Part shown: piece by piece, positions 26,240 through 36,945 of the stretch
Layout of the letters: every line of letters starts with the position of its first letter
Numbering within the stretch: the stretch's first letter is position 1
Source: Acorus gramineus
Taxonomy: Eukaryota > Streptophyta > Magnoliopsida > Acorales > Acoraceae
Length of the DNA stretch: 64,000 bases
Reading direction: 5' to 3'
Assembly: GCA_030737835.1 (NCBI GenBank)
Contig: CM060850.1
Coordinates: forward strand, 13,900,668-13,964,667
Notes under the pieces: generated by a model
Database searches by the model: none
What the model was told of the DNA's origin: nothing
What the model saw: only the letters and a program-made list of their open reading frames with translations
Translations under genes and position numbers: made by a program

Positions 26240-26769
26240 TCTGAATATTATCCAAAAGAAATTCTGAATACTAATGAGACGAGATTGTGTCCCATGATAA
26301 TCCTTGATTATATTTTTTTAAAAAAATTTAAATTCAAATGTGTTGCTTTAAATTTGGAATGGTAAAAAAAAAAGAACTAACCCAAAAAATTAATAATATT
26401 TGCATTCAAAATTTCTAACTAATATATAAATAGATGTAATTAATATTGGTAATGCTGCCTTTTTTTAAGTTGGAAAATTTTAACAATATATAGACAATAT
26501 AATTACACAAAAATATTTACTTTTCCGTATTTCTAAAAAAATATTTCATCATTATGATTGTAATTATATATGTAAAATAAATTGTGAACAAATCCCATGT
26601 CACGCTTAATATGTATCTTACCTGTGAATCTTTTTTTTAATTTTATTAAAATGTCTATATCTATTGTATACAACCTATATATATACTTTCATTTGACACT
26701 TTTATCATTTCCAAACAATAGAAATCTATATTTATTTAAACATGTTAATTATTGAAAAAAAATCTAAAT

Positions 26770-26881
26770 ATGATCCGAATCCGTATCTGAAATATTAGAA
26801 ATATTCGATATTCGAATATCTGGAGTGCAGATCTCGATATCAGTCTATCCGATCCAAAAAATATCTGTATCTGACATATAT

Positions 26882-26930
<49 letters not shown>
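26770..26930. repeat. Micron-like repeat next to (TA)n
   Basis: A 'CCGTATCTGAAATATTAGAA ... TCTATCCGATCC' block at 26,770-26,865 is followed by about twenty TA units (26,885-26,925). The block returns in reverse complement at 34,635-34,722, next to another AT run. Repeats tied to TA microsatellites resemble the plant 'micron' class. Confidence 0.55.
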
Positions 26931-27947
26931 TTGTATTATATATTGCCCATATTGTTATAAATTAATATGATAATATATTATATTACTATTAAATTTTCAA
27001 TATATAATATCTGAAAAAAAATAAACCTTATACTCTCAATTTTAATTTTGGTATCTCACTAAAATATTATTTGATTATACAAATTAATGTTAATATTCAG
27101 ACATATTAATTATTCTAAAAATATCTGATTTATATCTAAAAATATCTGAATCTCAAAATTAATATTCGTATTAGATTCCAAAGTTAGGATATAATAGTAT
27201 CACATCGAAGCCGGTTGGTCTCTTTGGTTTCTTCCACTTACTCTTTCAATCAACTACCCATTTTGGTCCCACATGCCCAGATAATTAGATAAAAGCCGGG
27301 GACTGTATTCAATTTATTCATTGATACATCATTTATTTTTTTCGATTGAATTTAGTCAATTAATTCTCTCTAGCCTCAACATTCATTGATGGGAAAACGA
27401 GGAGTCCCCATTCCGCCATTCGTTTTAGGAAATCTCACAAAATGAAAAAAAAAACATTGCATATATAATTAGATTAATATATTTATTAACTTATAATTAA
27501 ATTTGGATATTATAATATATTAGCAGGATAAAAAGATGCTTATAAAATAAAAATATATTCAAAATATAAATTTTAGAATATATTTTATATTACGTATATT
27601 TTATGATATATATATATATCATAAAATCATATTAATAATTTACATAAATTACATGTATTTGAATATATCCATATATACTTCAAAATCTATATCTATATTT
27701 ATATAAAAGCCCTTTTTATTTTTTAAGTTTACATTTATCAATCTCTGCAAACCCATGTTAGTCCTAAATCCATTCTTCTCATGTGGACCCTTCGTCTTCC
27801 GTGCCCCTTAATGGCGCCATTGATGTTCAGTGAATCTATCCGGTCCCAAACCATTTATCACCCATCCATTATATTTGATTAATTATTGTTAAAATTAAAA
27901 CCCTTCAAATTCACATAAAAAGTGGGAGCAGAGAAAGTGATCCCGCA

Positions 27948-28485
27948 ATGGAGGAGGCTGGAAACGAACGGCGTTCAAGTATTTGGGTATCTGCGACGAT
28001 CTCTTCGAGGCCAGCGAGAAGATCGTATGGAAGACCGCCTCAAAATCCCAAGCCGAAGCCATCCCTCTCGCGCTTCAAGGTTTGTCAAAGTCTGTAGATT
28101 CTCCATCTAGAGTTTGTTCATACAAAACATAAGGGGCTTCTTTTGGTGGATCTGTTGTTCAGGGAAGGATTTGATTGGGCTCGCGTAGAATGGGTCAAGA
28201 AAGACCAGGAGCTTTCCAATCGCTTCCTGAGGTAGTGTGCGATAAGAGAAACCCACGGCTTTCTTCACATTCATGCTTTACCCAACGAGGTTTGCATTTT
28301 TATTTTTAATTGGGTTCCTGAATCATTGGTTGAATTTGGTGTTGATGAAGATCTCTCAATAGGGTTTGAATTGTTGATTTGTTATATTAGGAAATTGGCC
28401 ATTCAAAGTTCTGAGAATTGACGCATTTGAATGTCATCATGATTTTCATTGGCGCATCAGTCGTAAATGCGCAGTGGTGGTTCTT
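27948..28485 (+). pseudogene. Captured DEAD-box RNA helicase fragment (RH10/Rrp3/DDX47-like)
   Basis: Three exon pieces with introns are retained. Exon 1 (27,948-28,079) begins MEEAGNE and, after one frame slip, reads FKYLGICDDLFEASEKIVWK then TASKSQAEAIPLALQ. This is the Q-motif region of the Rrp3/DDX47 family. Exon 2 (28,163-28,289) starts GKDLIGLA in the correct phase. Motif I then follows, where AQTGSGKT has become TAG-NGSRKT, and the end resembles the motif Ia region. Exon 3 (about 28,391-28,485) reads LAIQSSEN. These helicases act in 18S rRNA maturation in the nucleolus. The piece has a premature stop, frame slips and no helicase C-terminal half, so it is non-functional. It lies in the Helitron, in the same orientation. 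Confidence 0.85.
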
Positions 28486-28693
28486 TTTATTAATCTTAGG
28501 TACATGTTTCCTAGAGTTTTATTAAGATTATATTTATAGCATGGTGAAATATTGAAATATCATATCAATTTTTTTTTATTATATTCTATTGGGATTGGAT
28601 TGCTGGCGTATATATCTTTATATGTAATATGCAATTTTGGGGATTTATAAGACAATTCATTTTGCCAATCTTTTGACATCCCAAAACAGTCAG

Positions 28694-28920
28694 TCCATTT
28701 CAAAGAGTGAAGGTGAATGAAGTGGAATTTGCTGACGAGAGGCTTCAAAAAAATTCATATTCGGCAAAGGTATATTGCTTACAGTATGAGTTTTCTTCTG
28801 TCAATTTGATTAATTCAAATGATTGTTAACAGATTTTTTTATTTCTTGAGCATCGGTTTGCAGGAGGGTGCAAATGGTGGATACAATGCAAAAGCTCAGG
28901 AAACTCTTGGGCAAGTTAGA
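28694..28920 (+). pseudogene. Captured SRP40/NOLC1-like C-terminal exons
   Basis: Two exons with intact borders and phase 0. The first, 28,694-28,769, reads PFQRVKVNEVEFADERLQ then KNSYSAK and ends at a GT donor. The second, 28,864-28,920, follows TTTGCAG and reads EGANGGYNAKAQETLGQVR to a GT donor. This is the conserved SRP40 C-terminal domain of nucleolar phosphoproteins (yeast Srp40, animal NOLC1), which normally continues into GRDFRHEKTKKKRG. That next exon is not seen downstream. The open frames and clean splice sites suggest recent capture. It lies about 200 bases after the helicase fragment, so a transcript could splice the two together. No full protein is possible here. Confidence 0.75.
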
Positions 28921-28929
28921 GTATATATA

Positions 28930-31900
28930 TTTTTTTTTTTCTGAATTCTAATGTGGATCTTTCCTGACTTGTACAGAAACCTAATGCAAATATGCATGCA
29001 CGTTTGTTAGAAATTTGTATTGATAATTTTTTTTACATATTTGTTTACTAAAAGTTTTTTGCTGAAAAGAAAAATATTTTAGGACCTGGCCTACAGATCT
29101 AAAAGTTCTAACTTTTAACTGTCTTCCATTCTGAAGTTTACATTACACTCTGTGATGATAAATGAGGGAAATTTGTATGTGTTTATGAGTTTCATTTTGG
29201 TTACTACGCCTTGTTTGTGAATATTAAAGCTCAGTCAATTTTCAGGAACTGCAGGATACTTGATACAATTACGTGTTCCTTGAGCCACCTCCATAATAGT
29301 ACTATTATCAGATAACAAAACATGTAATTTTGATTTTATTTGAAGTGCATCTAACTATTCCAAAAGCTAAGCCATTAGCCAAAGTTTTTCAAAGAGTAAT
29401 GTGATTTAATAAACTATTCTTTTATGTATCTAGCGTAATGATTCCTTCAATATTATATATAATGTTATAAAAAGCAACTCTGACCACTTAGTAGGTGATT
29501 CTCATGCACGTCCGTAAATGATGTTTCTCAATTTAATATAAAAGTGAATACTATTATCATGCACTTTGGCCCTTTGAAAGAATAATTGATTTAGAAGTGA
29601 GCGTGAGGAAGATTTTTTTTTTTTTTGGACCCAAAATATTCCTTTGATCTGGTTCATCCACATGAGAAATTAAAATTCCTTTGAAAATAAGGGCCAATAT
29701 GATAATCATTCTTGTTCTTCTTGTGCTGGAGCACACAAGTAAATTGCATTTAAAATCCTTCATTCTTACGGTCATTCTAGATATCCTACATAAAATTTCT
29801 CCAAATCTATTAGAATTGGATATTTGTAAAAATAAGTTATCCTTTTTAACCATAGTCGTTAGAAGACTTCTGAATTTGAGTTATCAAATTGTCTTTAAAT
29901 CATGGAAGTTGATTTTAAAAATCAATGTTCATTTCATGTCTATTTTTTCTGAGTGAATTAGTCATGCATGAAGTATGAAAACTGATGCATGGATTCTCTC
30001 TTCTTTCTTTAAGAGATTTCCGGCAGCATATATAGGGGCGATATTATCAATTTGCACTCACACTATAACCTTTAATTACTCCGATGATGATTGAAGTGAT
30101 AGAGTTTTCTATCTTCATTCTTCAATTCAGAAGAGAAGCTCAGTGCCTCCAAATTTGAATAAGTGTTACCAATTTTGTTTCAAACTCAATTTATTTAATG
30201 ATTATAGATACTTGTTAGTGCAAAGAGTTTTTTGTCATGATTCATATTTTTTTTAATCCTGATCATCTAATAGAAGTCACTTGGGTAGAATGCATTATAT
30301 ATTTGAATGAATATTTCTAATGGGTTTAAGTTATGTTTAATTTCATTTGATATTTTGCCTGTATAAATTAATGCGTAGTTCGTATGCGTCCTTTTTCATA
30401 TGAAATGAAATGAACTTTAACTTGAAGGGATAAATTTTGTTTCTTAATTATACTTATTATTAGAATGTTAAGCTCTAAAAAATCTTGATTATTATTATGG
30501 TTTTGTGGATAGATTATAGATTATTGCCTTTGACCCCTATTTACGCTGACAGATATAACATCATGATGATTTTTTATTTTTATTTGACAAATCACTCCTT
30601 TATGAGTAAAAGAATACTCTAAAAAAAAAAGTGTAATCATGCTAAGTCTTTATGTAATGTAGTCCCTGACCCCCCCTCTAGCGTGGAACATAAGACCAGA
30701 ATAATAAAAAATAGATGAGAATAAAAAAAATTGTTTGTTTTGATAGAATAAATCCTGATAGTTATGTCTGGATAAGCTAGGATAAGGTCTGATAACTATT
30801 CTAAGGAAATGTTAGAATTGCTTATCAAGGCTTATCTATGCCAATGGATAAAAATACTCTTCTCTGTCATTTTAAAAAATTTATCTCACCTAAAAGACTC
30901 ACACAGATTCTAAAAACTGTCACATCTATCAAATCAATCATATATCTCTTACACTATTCCCAGGGGGTATAATTGTCATTTAAAAAATCATAAACTTTTA
31001 TTCATCCCTTATCAATCATTTATCATCACTTTATCCAAGGTGAATCAAACAACAAAAAAGTCATTTTTACGTTTCTCAATGAGAATAACAAAAAAGATAA
31101 CCAAACAAAAAGTTACTTATTCAGCCTGGATTGTTATCTATTCCAGTATAACTATCGAGAGCGAATAACCTAATATCACACCCCATACGGGGGTAACTCT
31201 CTATGTTACTTAACGAAAAAATTGTTTTAATTTTTGGATGATTTGTATGTGAAATATGAAAATTTGTACATATAATATATTTATATTCACATAATTTTTT
31301 AATGTGAATTGTGAATAATGTTCACAATCTTAATAATGTATCAGTGTCACTCCACTAACATCTTCCTACTCCTTTAATCCTCTTCGAAGCAAAATTTATA
31401 ATTTTTAACAAAAAATTAGTTTAGATTTTTTGACAAAATTTGCATCATATAATGATAATGCATTGATTTCCTCTATTATTTCAATGAATAAACTTATGTT
31501 TAGATTACTCGAACGAGATTTTTCAATCATTTTTTGATGGAGGAACCTTTTTGATGAATGTATATATTAGAAAAAAAAAAACAGCACCATTGTTTAGTCA
31601 GTAAATTTATATAAAAACATTTCATGCTAATCTTATGAAATATTCATGAATTTTTGTTTCACAATGTTTTTTGTGTGTTGCAAAATAAATAAATATCTTC
31701 CATATGATAATTCACTTTTTCATAATTTAAGAATTCATTTGATTCGCGGATGATAATTAAAACTCAGGTTAAAAACATATACACATACAACACTGATGAC
31801 CAAGTATTTGAAGCCGTAAAAACATGTTTGGATACATTTTAGAGATTCTATGTTTACAAGAATAATACTTAAATAGATAATTGTTCATAAGCGCCAACAA

Positions 31901-34830
31901 AAAGTGGCTTTTAATTATAAGAAATAATTTATGAATTGAAAAAAAAAAGGTTTTTGAGAAGTTATTTTGGAACTAATGTTCTTTGAAGACATCACCATTC
32001 GATGCGAGAATATTCCTGATAGAGACCACGCAACCGATGGATTTGTTATGATTGGAAAGGAATGCCAATCAATTCAAATCATTGATATCACATTTAATTA
32101 GATCTAGACCACCATTCATTTGACTGTAACCCTAAAATATAGGTTAATATTATTTTCCTTTTCTTCCTCTCATTCTCCACCTCCATCGCAGACCAATCGG
32201 ATAGAACTCTAGAATCGAAGTTAATTTATTTTTCCATTTCTTCCTCTCATTGTCGACCTCCAGTGCAGATCAATTGGTCGGACTCAGGAGGAGATACTTT
32301 TTATGTGAATTGCTCAATAGGATTTTTGATTATGAGCTCATGAAATGATTTTTTTTCAGTGGTTCAAACTTTACTCTAAGATGAAAAGATGTGATCTTTA
32401 GAGGTAATTTTTATTTGTATGAGAGCTTGGTTAATGGGAGGGGTTCTAATTGGGGTTTGGACTTGGAAGAACAATGTTAAAGTGAACTGAGAATCTAAAG
32501 ATTTGGGAGCTTCATTGATGGGAGGGATTTTTGAATTATAATATAATATATTTTTGAATTATATACAATAGAGTATATATGATTAGTTTAGTAAATTTGC
32601 GAATCAATGAATAAAAACTTTTCAAATCTCTATAATTTGCATATTAGTTTATGAATAAAAATATGAAATCTATTTAAATTTTATCTTTAATTTGAATGTT
32701 AATTTCATTTTATGAATTTCATGTAGGCACGCACTGCGGTTTATGACAAATTAACAAGATCTATCACCTAAGGAATTATCACTTTAATTTTCATGTGTGC
32801 TCATATGAGGATGATCATAAGTTTTGCTTTATTTTTTTATTTGCGCTTCTACACAAAAATATCATGCCACATGAATTTTTGACATTCTTCAATTTATGTT
32901 ACTCTTTTTAAACAAGGAACAATAGCCAACACATTACCTTGTGTTGTTTGATGAGATTGGATTCAACAGATGATCTTCAGGAGCCCGTCCATTCTCTTTC
33001 TATATGTAAGTAAACTAGCTTCTTCTCTTTCTTTATTTTTTTCATTCTTATAGGGTTATCTTTTCTCTCTTATTTTTTTTGAACTGATGCTCCTCTATTG
33101 ATGTATTAAAAGGGTGACCAAGATTAAATTTTTCAATCAAGAAACACACAATGAATAATTGATTAGTAATTTAAAAGGGTGATCGTTAAAGTCATTTATC
33201 AATTAGAGTAAATCAAAATTCTCATTGAATGATAAAAAATTGCACAGTTATGAAATTAATCATGTTGTTACATGAGAATTTGAAGGTCAACTTATGAATT
33301 TGAAATGCATTGATAATAAATTTAAAATATTATTTAATTTTTTCTATTGGACCATTAAAGAATGAAAATGATTTTTATAATGGATTTTCAAAACAGTCAG
33401 ATTAATTAGACATTTATGATAGACATTTAGGTCTATGTCATCAATAAGTGGTCTATTTCATAATGAAGAAATGAATTGCCATTCAATTCCATTCCCATAA
33501 ATGAATGCATTATTTACATATGTGGTCTCTTTAAAATTTTCATTCTATTGGGAAGGCTCATGAAATATTATTTATTTATTTATTTATTTATTTTTAGATT
33601 GGTACCTCCATAATGTGATCATTGATAATCCTTTATATAGAATGAGTGCTAACCAATTTTTTTAAAGCTCGATTCACTTTTGCAGTAAATATTGTGCTTC
33701 TATTTCTTCCTTATGTATATAAACATAGATAATTTATATATGAATTATATCTTGATTGACGCCATGAGTGTAAATGTGTGACATCCTTTATTTTTTGTTT
33801 GGATTATGTTTTGATGTTTTTATTGGAAGTGCATAAGAACTTCAACTTCGGAATAACTAATAGTTAGGGCATCTATGATAGATTTTTAATGTATAGCACC
33901 TAATTTTTTTGCAACCAAATTCTTTTTTTTTTATCAAATAATAATTATGTATTTATGTCTTTTATGACATTAAATATTAAAAAGTAATATACCAATATTT
34001 TGGTGTTTTTATGTGGCTTTAATTATATTATTTGGAATATTTGTCAAAATTAAGTAACATTATTAAATTAGATTTATTTCTATAATATGCATGAACTCTT
34101 TGATTTCTTTGCCATGAAAATAGAGAATTTTGTTGAAAGAGAAGATAGGTATGCTTCATACCATTGATTTATAGTTCATAGGAAATCAATAATCATGACT
34201 AATGCTTATTTATTACATGTCAACAGGATAATAGTCATAATTATATATTAGCGAATTCCTTAACAAAATGTTCTTAGATTTTTTAAAAGATGAAACTATT
34301 GTGAATAGTGAGCAGAGGACCGCATATAAGGAGTCACTCATTGTTATTTGTTGTTTCTTTGATTTAATTTGGAAAATCAAAATGAAGGGGGTGTATCTAA
34401 CAGAAAAAGTTGATATCTTAATTAATGTAAGTGGTAATTATTATGTACTAAATTAAATTACTTTATATCAATGCGTCTCAAAATTATATTAAACTTTTTT
34501 TTATGTGCTTTTCATATTATAAATTAAATACAAGTGTTAAAATATACAGTACACCATTTCATATTATGCATTAATAAATTATTTATAATGATATAAATAT
34601 GCATTTAAATGTGATGATACACATATATATATTTTTTTATCGGATAGACTAATATCCATATCCGCATTCTAGGTTTTCGAATATAGGATATTTCTTATAT
34701 TTCGGATATGGATTTGGTAACTCAGTATTGTGTCGTTTATTGTCAAATATTTGTAAAAGGAGGACACATATGTAACACCAAAATTGTCGAGTCAACACCA
34801 AGGTATTTAATTGTCTCTTAAAAAATTATT
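28930..34830. other. Helitron interior without recognisable genes
   Basis: AT-rich DNA. A small internal duplication lies near 32,150-32,290 ('CTTCCTCTCATTxTCxACCTCC' twice). A TTTA-type microsatellite lies at 33,570-33,592. Nothing codes convincingly. Confidence 0.5.
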
Positions 34831-34834
34831 GATG

Positions 34835-36240
34835 TTAGTTATCACAAAGTAATGCAACATCAAAAAAATTTGATTGAGTAGTGCTTTAATTACATATGCA
34901 GTTTATTTGATTTTCTTATTCTCATACTTAGTTAAAAAAAACTATTAATCTAGCCATTGCTTTCTGTTTTCATTTTTCAAGAACGGTCATATAGATTTTC
35001 TTCTCTAACAATTGTATTATTTTTTCTTTTCATGTCTTATTTTTTTTTAATTATTATTGTGGATGATGGAACATTGTAATATTTTGAATGTTGTATGGGA
35101 ATTTTTAACTTATGAGAGCATTGTACAATTTAGAATGGTGGTACAACATTTATTTTCTTATTTTTCTTGTTTTCTTATGAAAGCATCGTACGACATTATA
35201 CAATATTTTAAATAGTTTTTATTTTTTATTTTCACATTTTAAAAAGAATGGGATAAGATATTTTAATTATTTTATGATGTTTATTTTACCTTCATTTATT
35301 AATGACTTTACCTTCTTATATTTTTATTACAGTGTATTATTATTGGCTTCTTCTCCAGCAACATCATATTCTATTTTCAAACCATTTTTTAACCAAAACA
35401 AGTAAGTTTTCAACATCCTTGAATATAATTATTAAACAACAAAATTTAATTAAATTAATTCCATGGTTTTGTTACATGAAATCCAATGTAATGGATAGGA
35501 GCCCTAACAACTTTGCTTCCTCAAAGAGCAAGAGTTTATGTTTATTGTTGTATTTAAATGATTTATTTATTTATTGTACATGTAGGTGTCATACAACATA
35601 TATATACCTACTACAATGTAGAGAAATAAAGTTGCAGTAATTTACTGATAATGATATAGGTAGTTTAGTTTTATAATAATTTTACCCGTGCAATTCTATT
35701 AATCAAACCCGTGAAAATCCATTCACATCATTGTAATCTCATTCATAATTTATTTCAATACATACATTCATTGTATCTTTATATGAAGACTAATTTAAAT
35801 ATATCATAAAATAATATTAATAAATTACATCAATTATATTAAATTTACATTAATATATATATTTAATAACTTATAATCACGTATATATATATTTAATCAC
35901 GTAGATAAAGAGATGCTTATAAAATGAAAGTGTTTTCAATATTTAATGATGTTAGTTATCTCAAAGTAATGCATTATCAAACTTTTTTATATTGAGTAAT
36001 GCTTTAATTACATATGTAGTTTATTTGATTTTCTTATTCTTCATACATTAGTTAAAAAAAATATTAATATGTCCATTGTCTTTTGTTTTATTTTACAAGA
36101 GTGATCTTATAGACTAGGTTTCTCTGCTAACAATTTTTTTTTTCTTTTCGTGTCTCATGTTTTTCTTATTTTTATGTTTTGGATGGTGGAACATTGTAAT
36201 ATTTTAAATGTTGTATGAGCATTTTTAACTTATTAGAGTA
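34835..36240 (+). repeat. Direct repeat pair of about 280 bp within the Helitron
   Basis: 34,835-35,110 and 35,943-36,240 share 'ATGTTAGTTATC', 'AGTAATGCTTTAATTACATA' and 'GGTGGAACATTGTAATATTT' in the same order, with scattered differences. Confidence 0.75.
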
Positions 36241-36339
36241 TTGTAATATTTAGAGTGGAAGACGTTTAATTTCTTGCATGAGAATATGAATTTTATTTTT
36301 TTATATAATTTTATGTTTGTTACATATATGACATTATTA

Positions 36340-36344
36340 TAAGA

Positions 36345-36402
<58 letters not shown>
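36340..36402. repeat. (TA)n(TG)n microsatellite
   Basis: About ten TA units are followed by about twenty TG units, 390 bases before the Helitron 3' end. Confidence 0.95.
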
Positions 36403-36793
36403 CAATAATTATAAGAATAATTAAATTATCCTTAAATGATATATGACATCTACTGCTTTAAAGACAATTACTAGGGGCAAGATTATTAGAGCTATACATA
36501 TAAGTATGCCAGAATGACTAATTAAGAAAAACATAACATCTCTACATAATAAATCAAAATCATGTTTGTTTATGGAGCATTCTTGAACGATTATATGATA
36601 ATAAGTTTATTGTTTTTTCATGTTTTACACTGTTATTTTCATCATTTGACTTGATAAACTATAGACATTAGAATCATTATATTTAGAGTCAATATCATGA
36701 AAATGTTATTGTAACTAAATTTTTAAACATTAATATTACTCCAAACATATATTACATTTTGTCTATGTGCATTTGCACATACACAACAACTAG

Positions 36794-36903
36794 TAAAAAT
36801 AAAAAGTGTGCAAATCAAATGAATGCATGAATGATCGATTAAATGCATTAATGACCGGCGTGAATTTACCAAACTACCTGTTGGCGAAATTGTCGCCATC
36901 GTC

Positions 36904-36941
<38 letters not shown>
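36794..36941. other. Copy B sequence between the Helitron and the Mutator-like element, ending in (TA)n
   Basis: It matches 10,421-10,560 of copy A and ends in about sixteen TA units that form the left target flank of the Mutator-like element. The right flank, another TA run, is 50,461-50,494. Confidence 0.85.

Positions 36942-36945
<4 letters not shown>

Larger units (their letters stand above)
25468..36793 (+). mobile_element. Non-autonomous Helitron, 11.3 kb
   Basis: The 5' end is TCTATATTATTATATTAC and the 3' end is CAACAACTAG. Twelve bases before the 3' end ends a perfect 8-bp hairpin, TATGTGCA/TGCACATA with a 2-base loop (36,764-36,781). It sits between A (25,467) and T (36,794). Copy A has the same sequence joined without a gap at 10,420/10,421, so the insertion made no target duplication. 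TC...hairpin-CTAG ends and A|T targets define Helitrons, which move by rolling-circle replication with a Rep-helicase supplied in trans. No Rep or helicase domain is seen here. It carries pieces of two host genes and several internal repeats. Confidence 0.93.

Noticed and set aside
30660-31200. Possible inverted repeat ('GATAGTTATG' and 'ATAACTATCG') as a DNA transposon within the Helitron
   Set aside because: The ends could not be aligned well enough and no target duplication was found.
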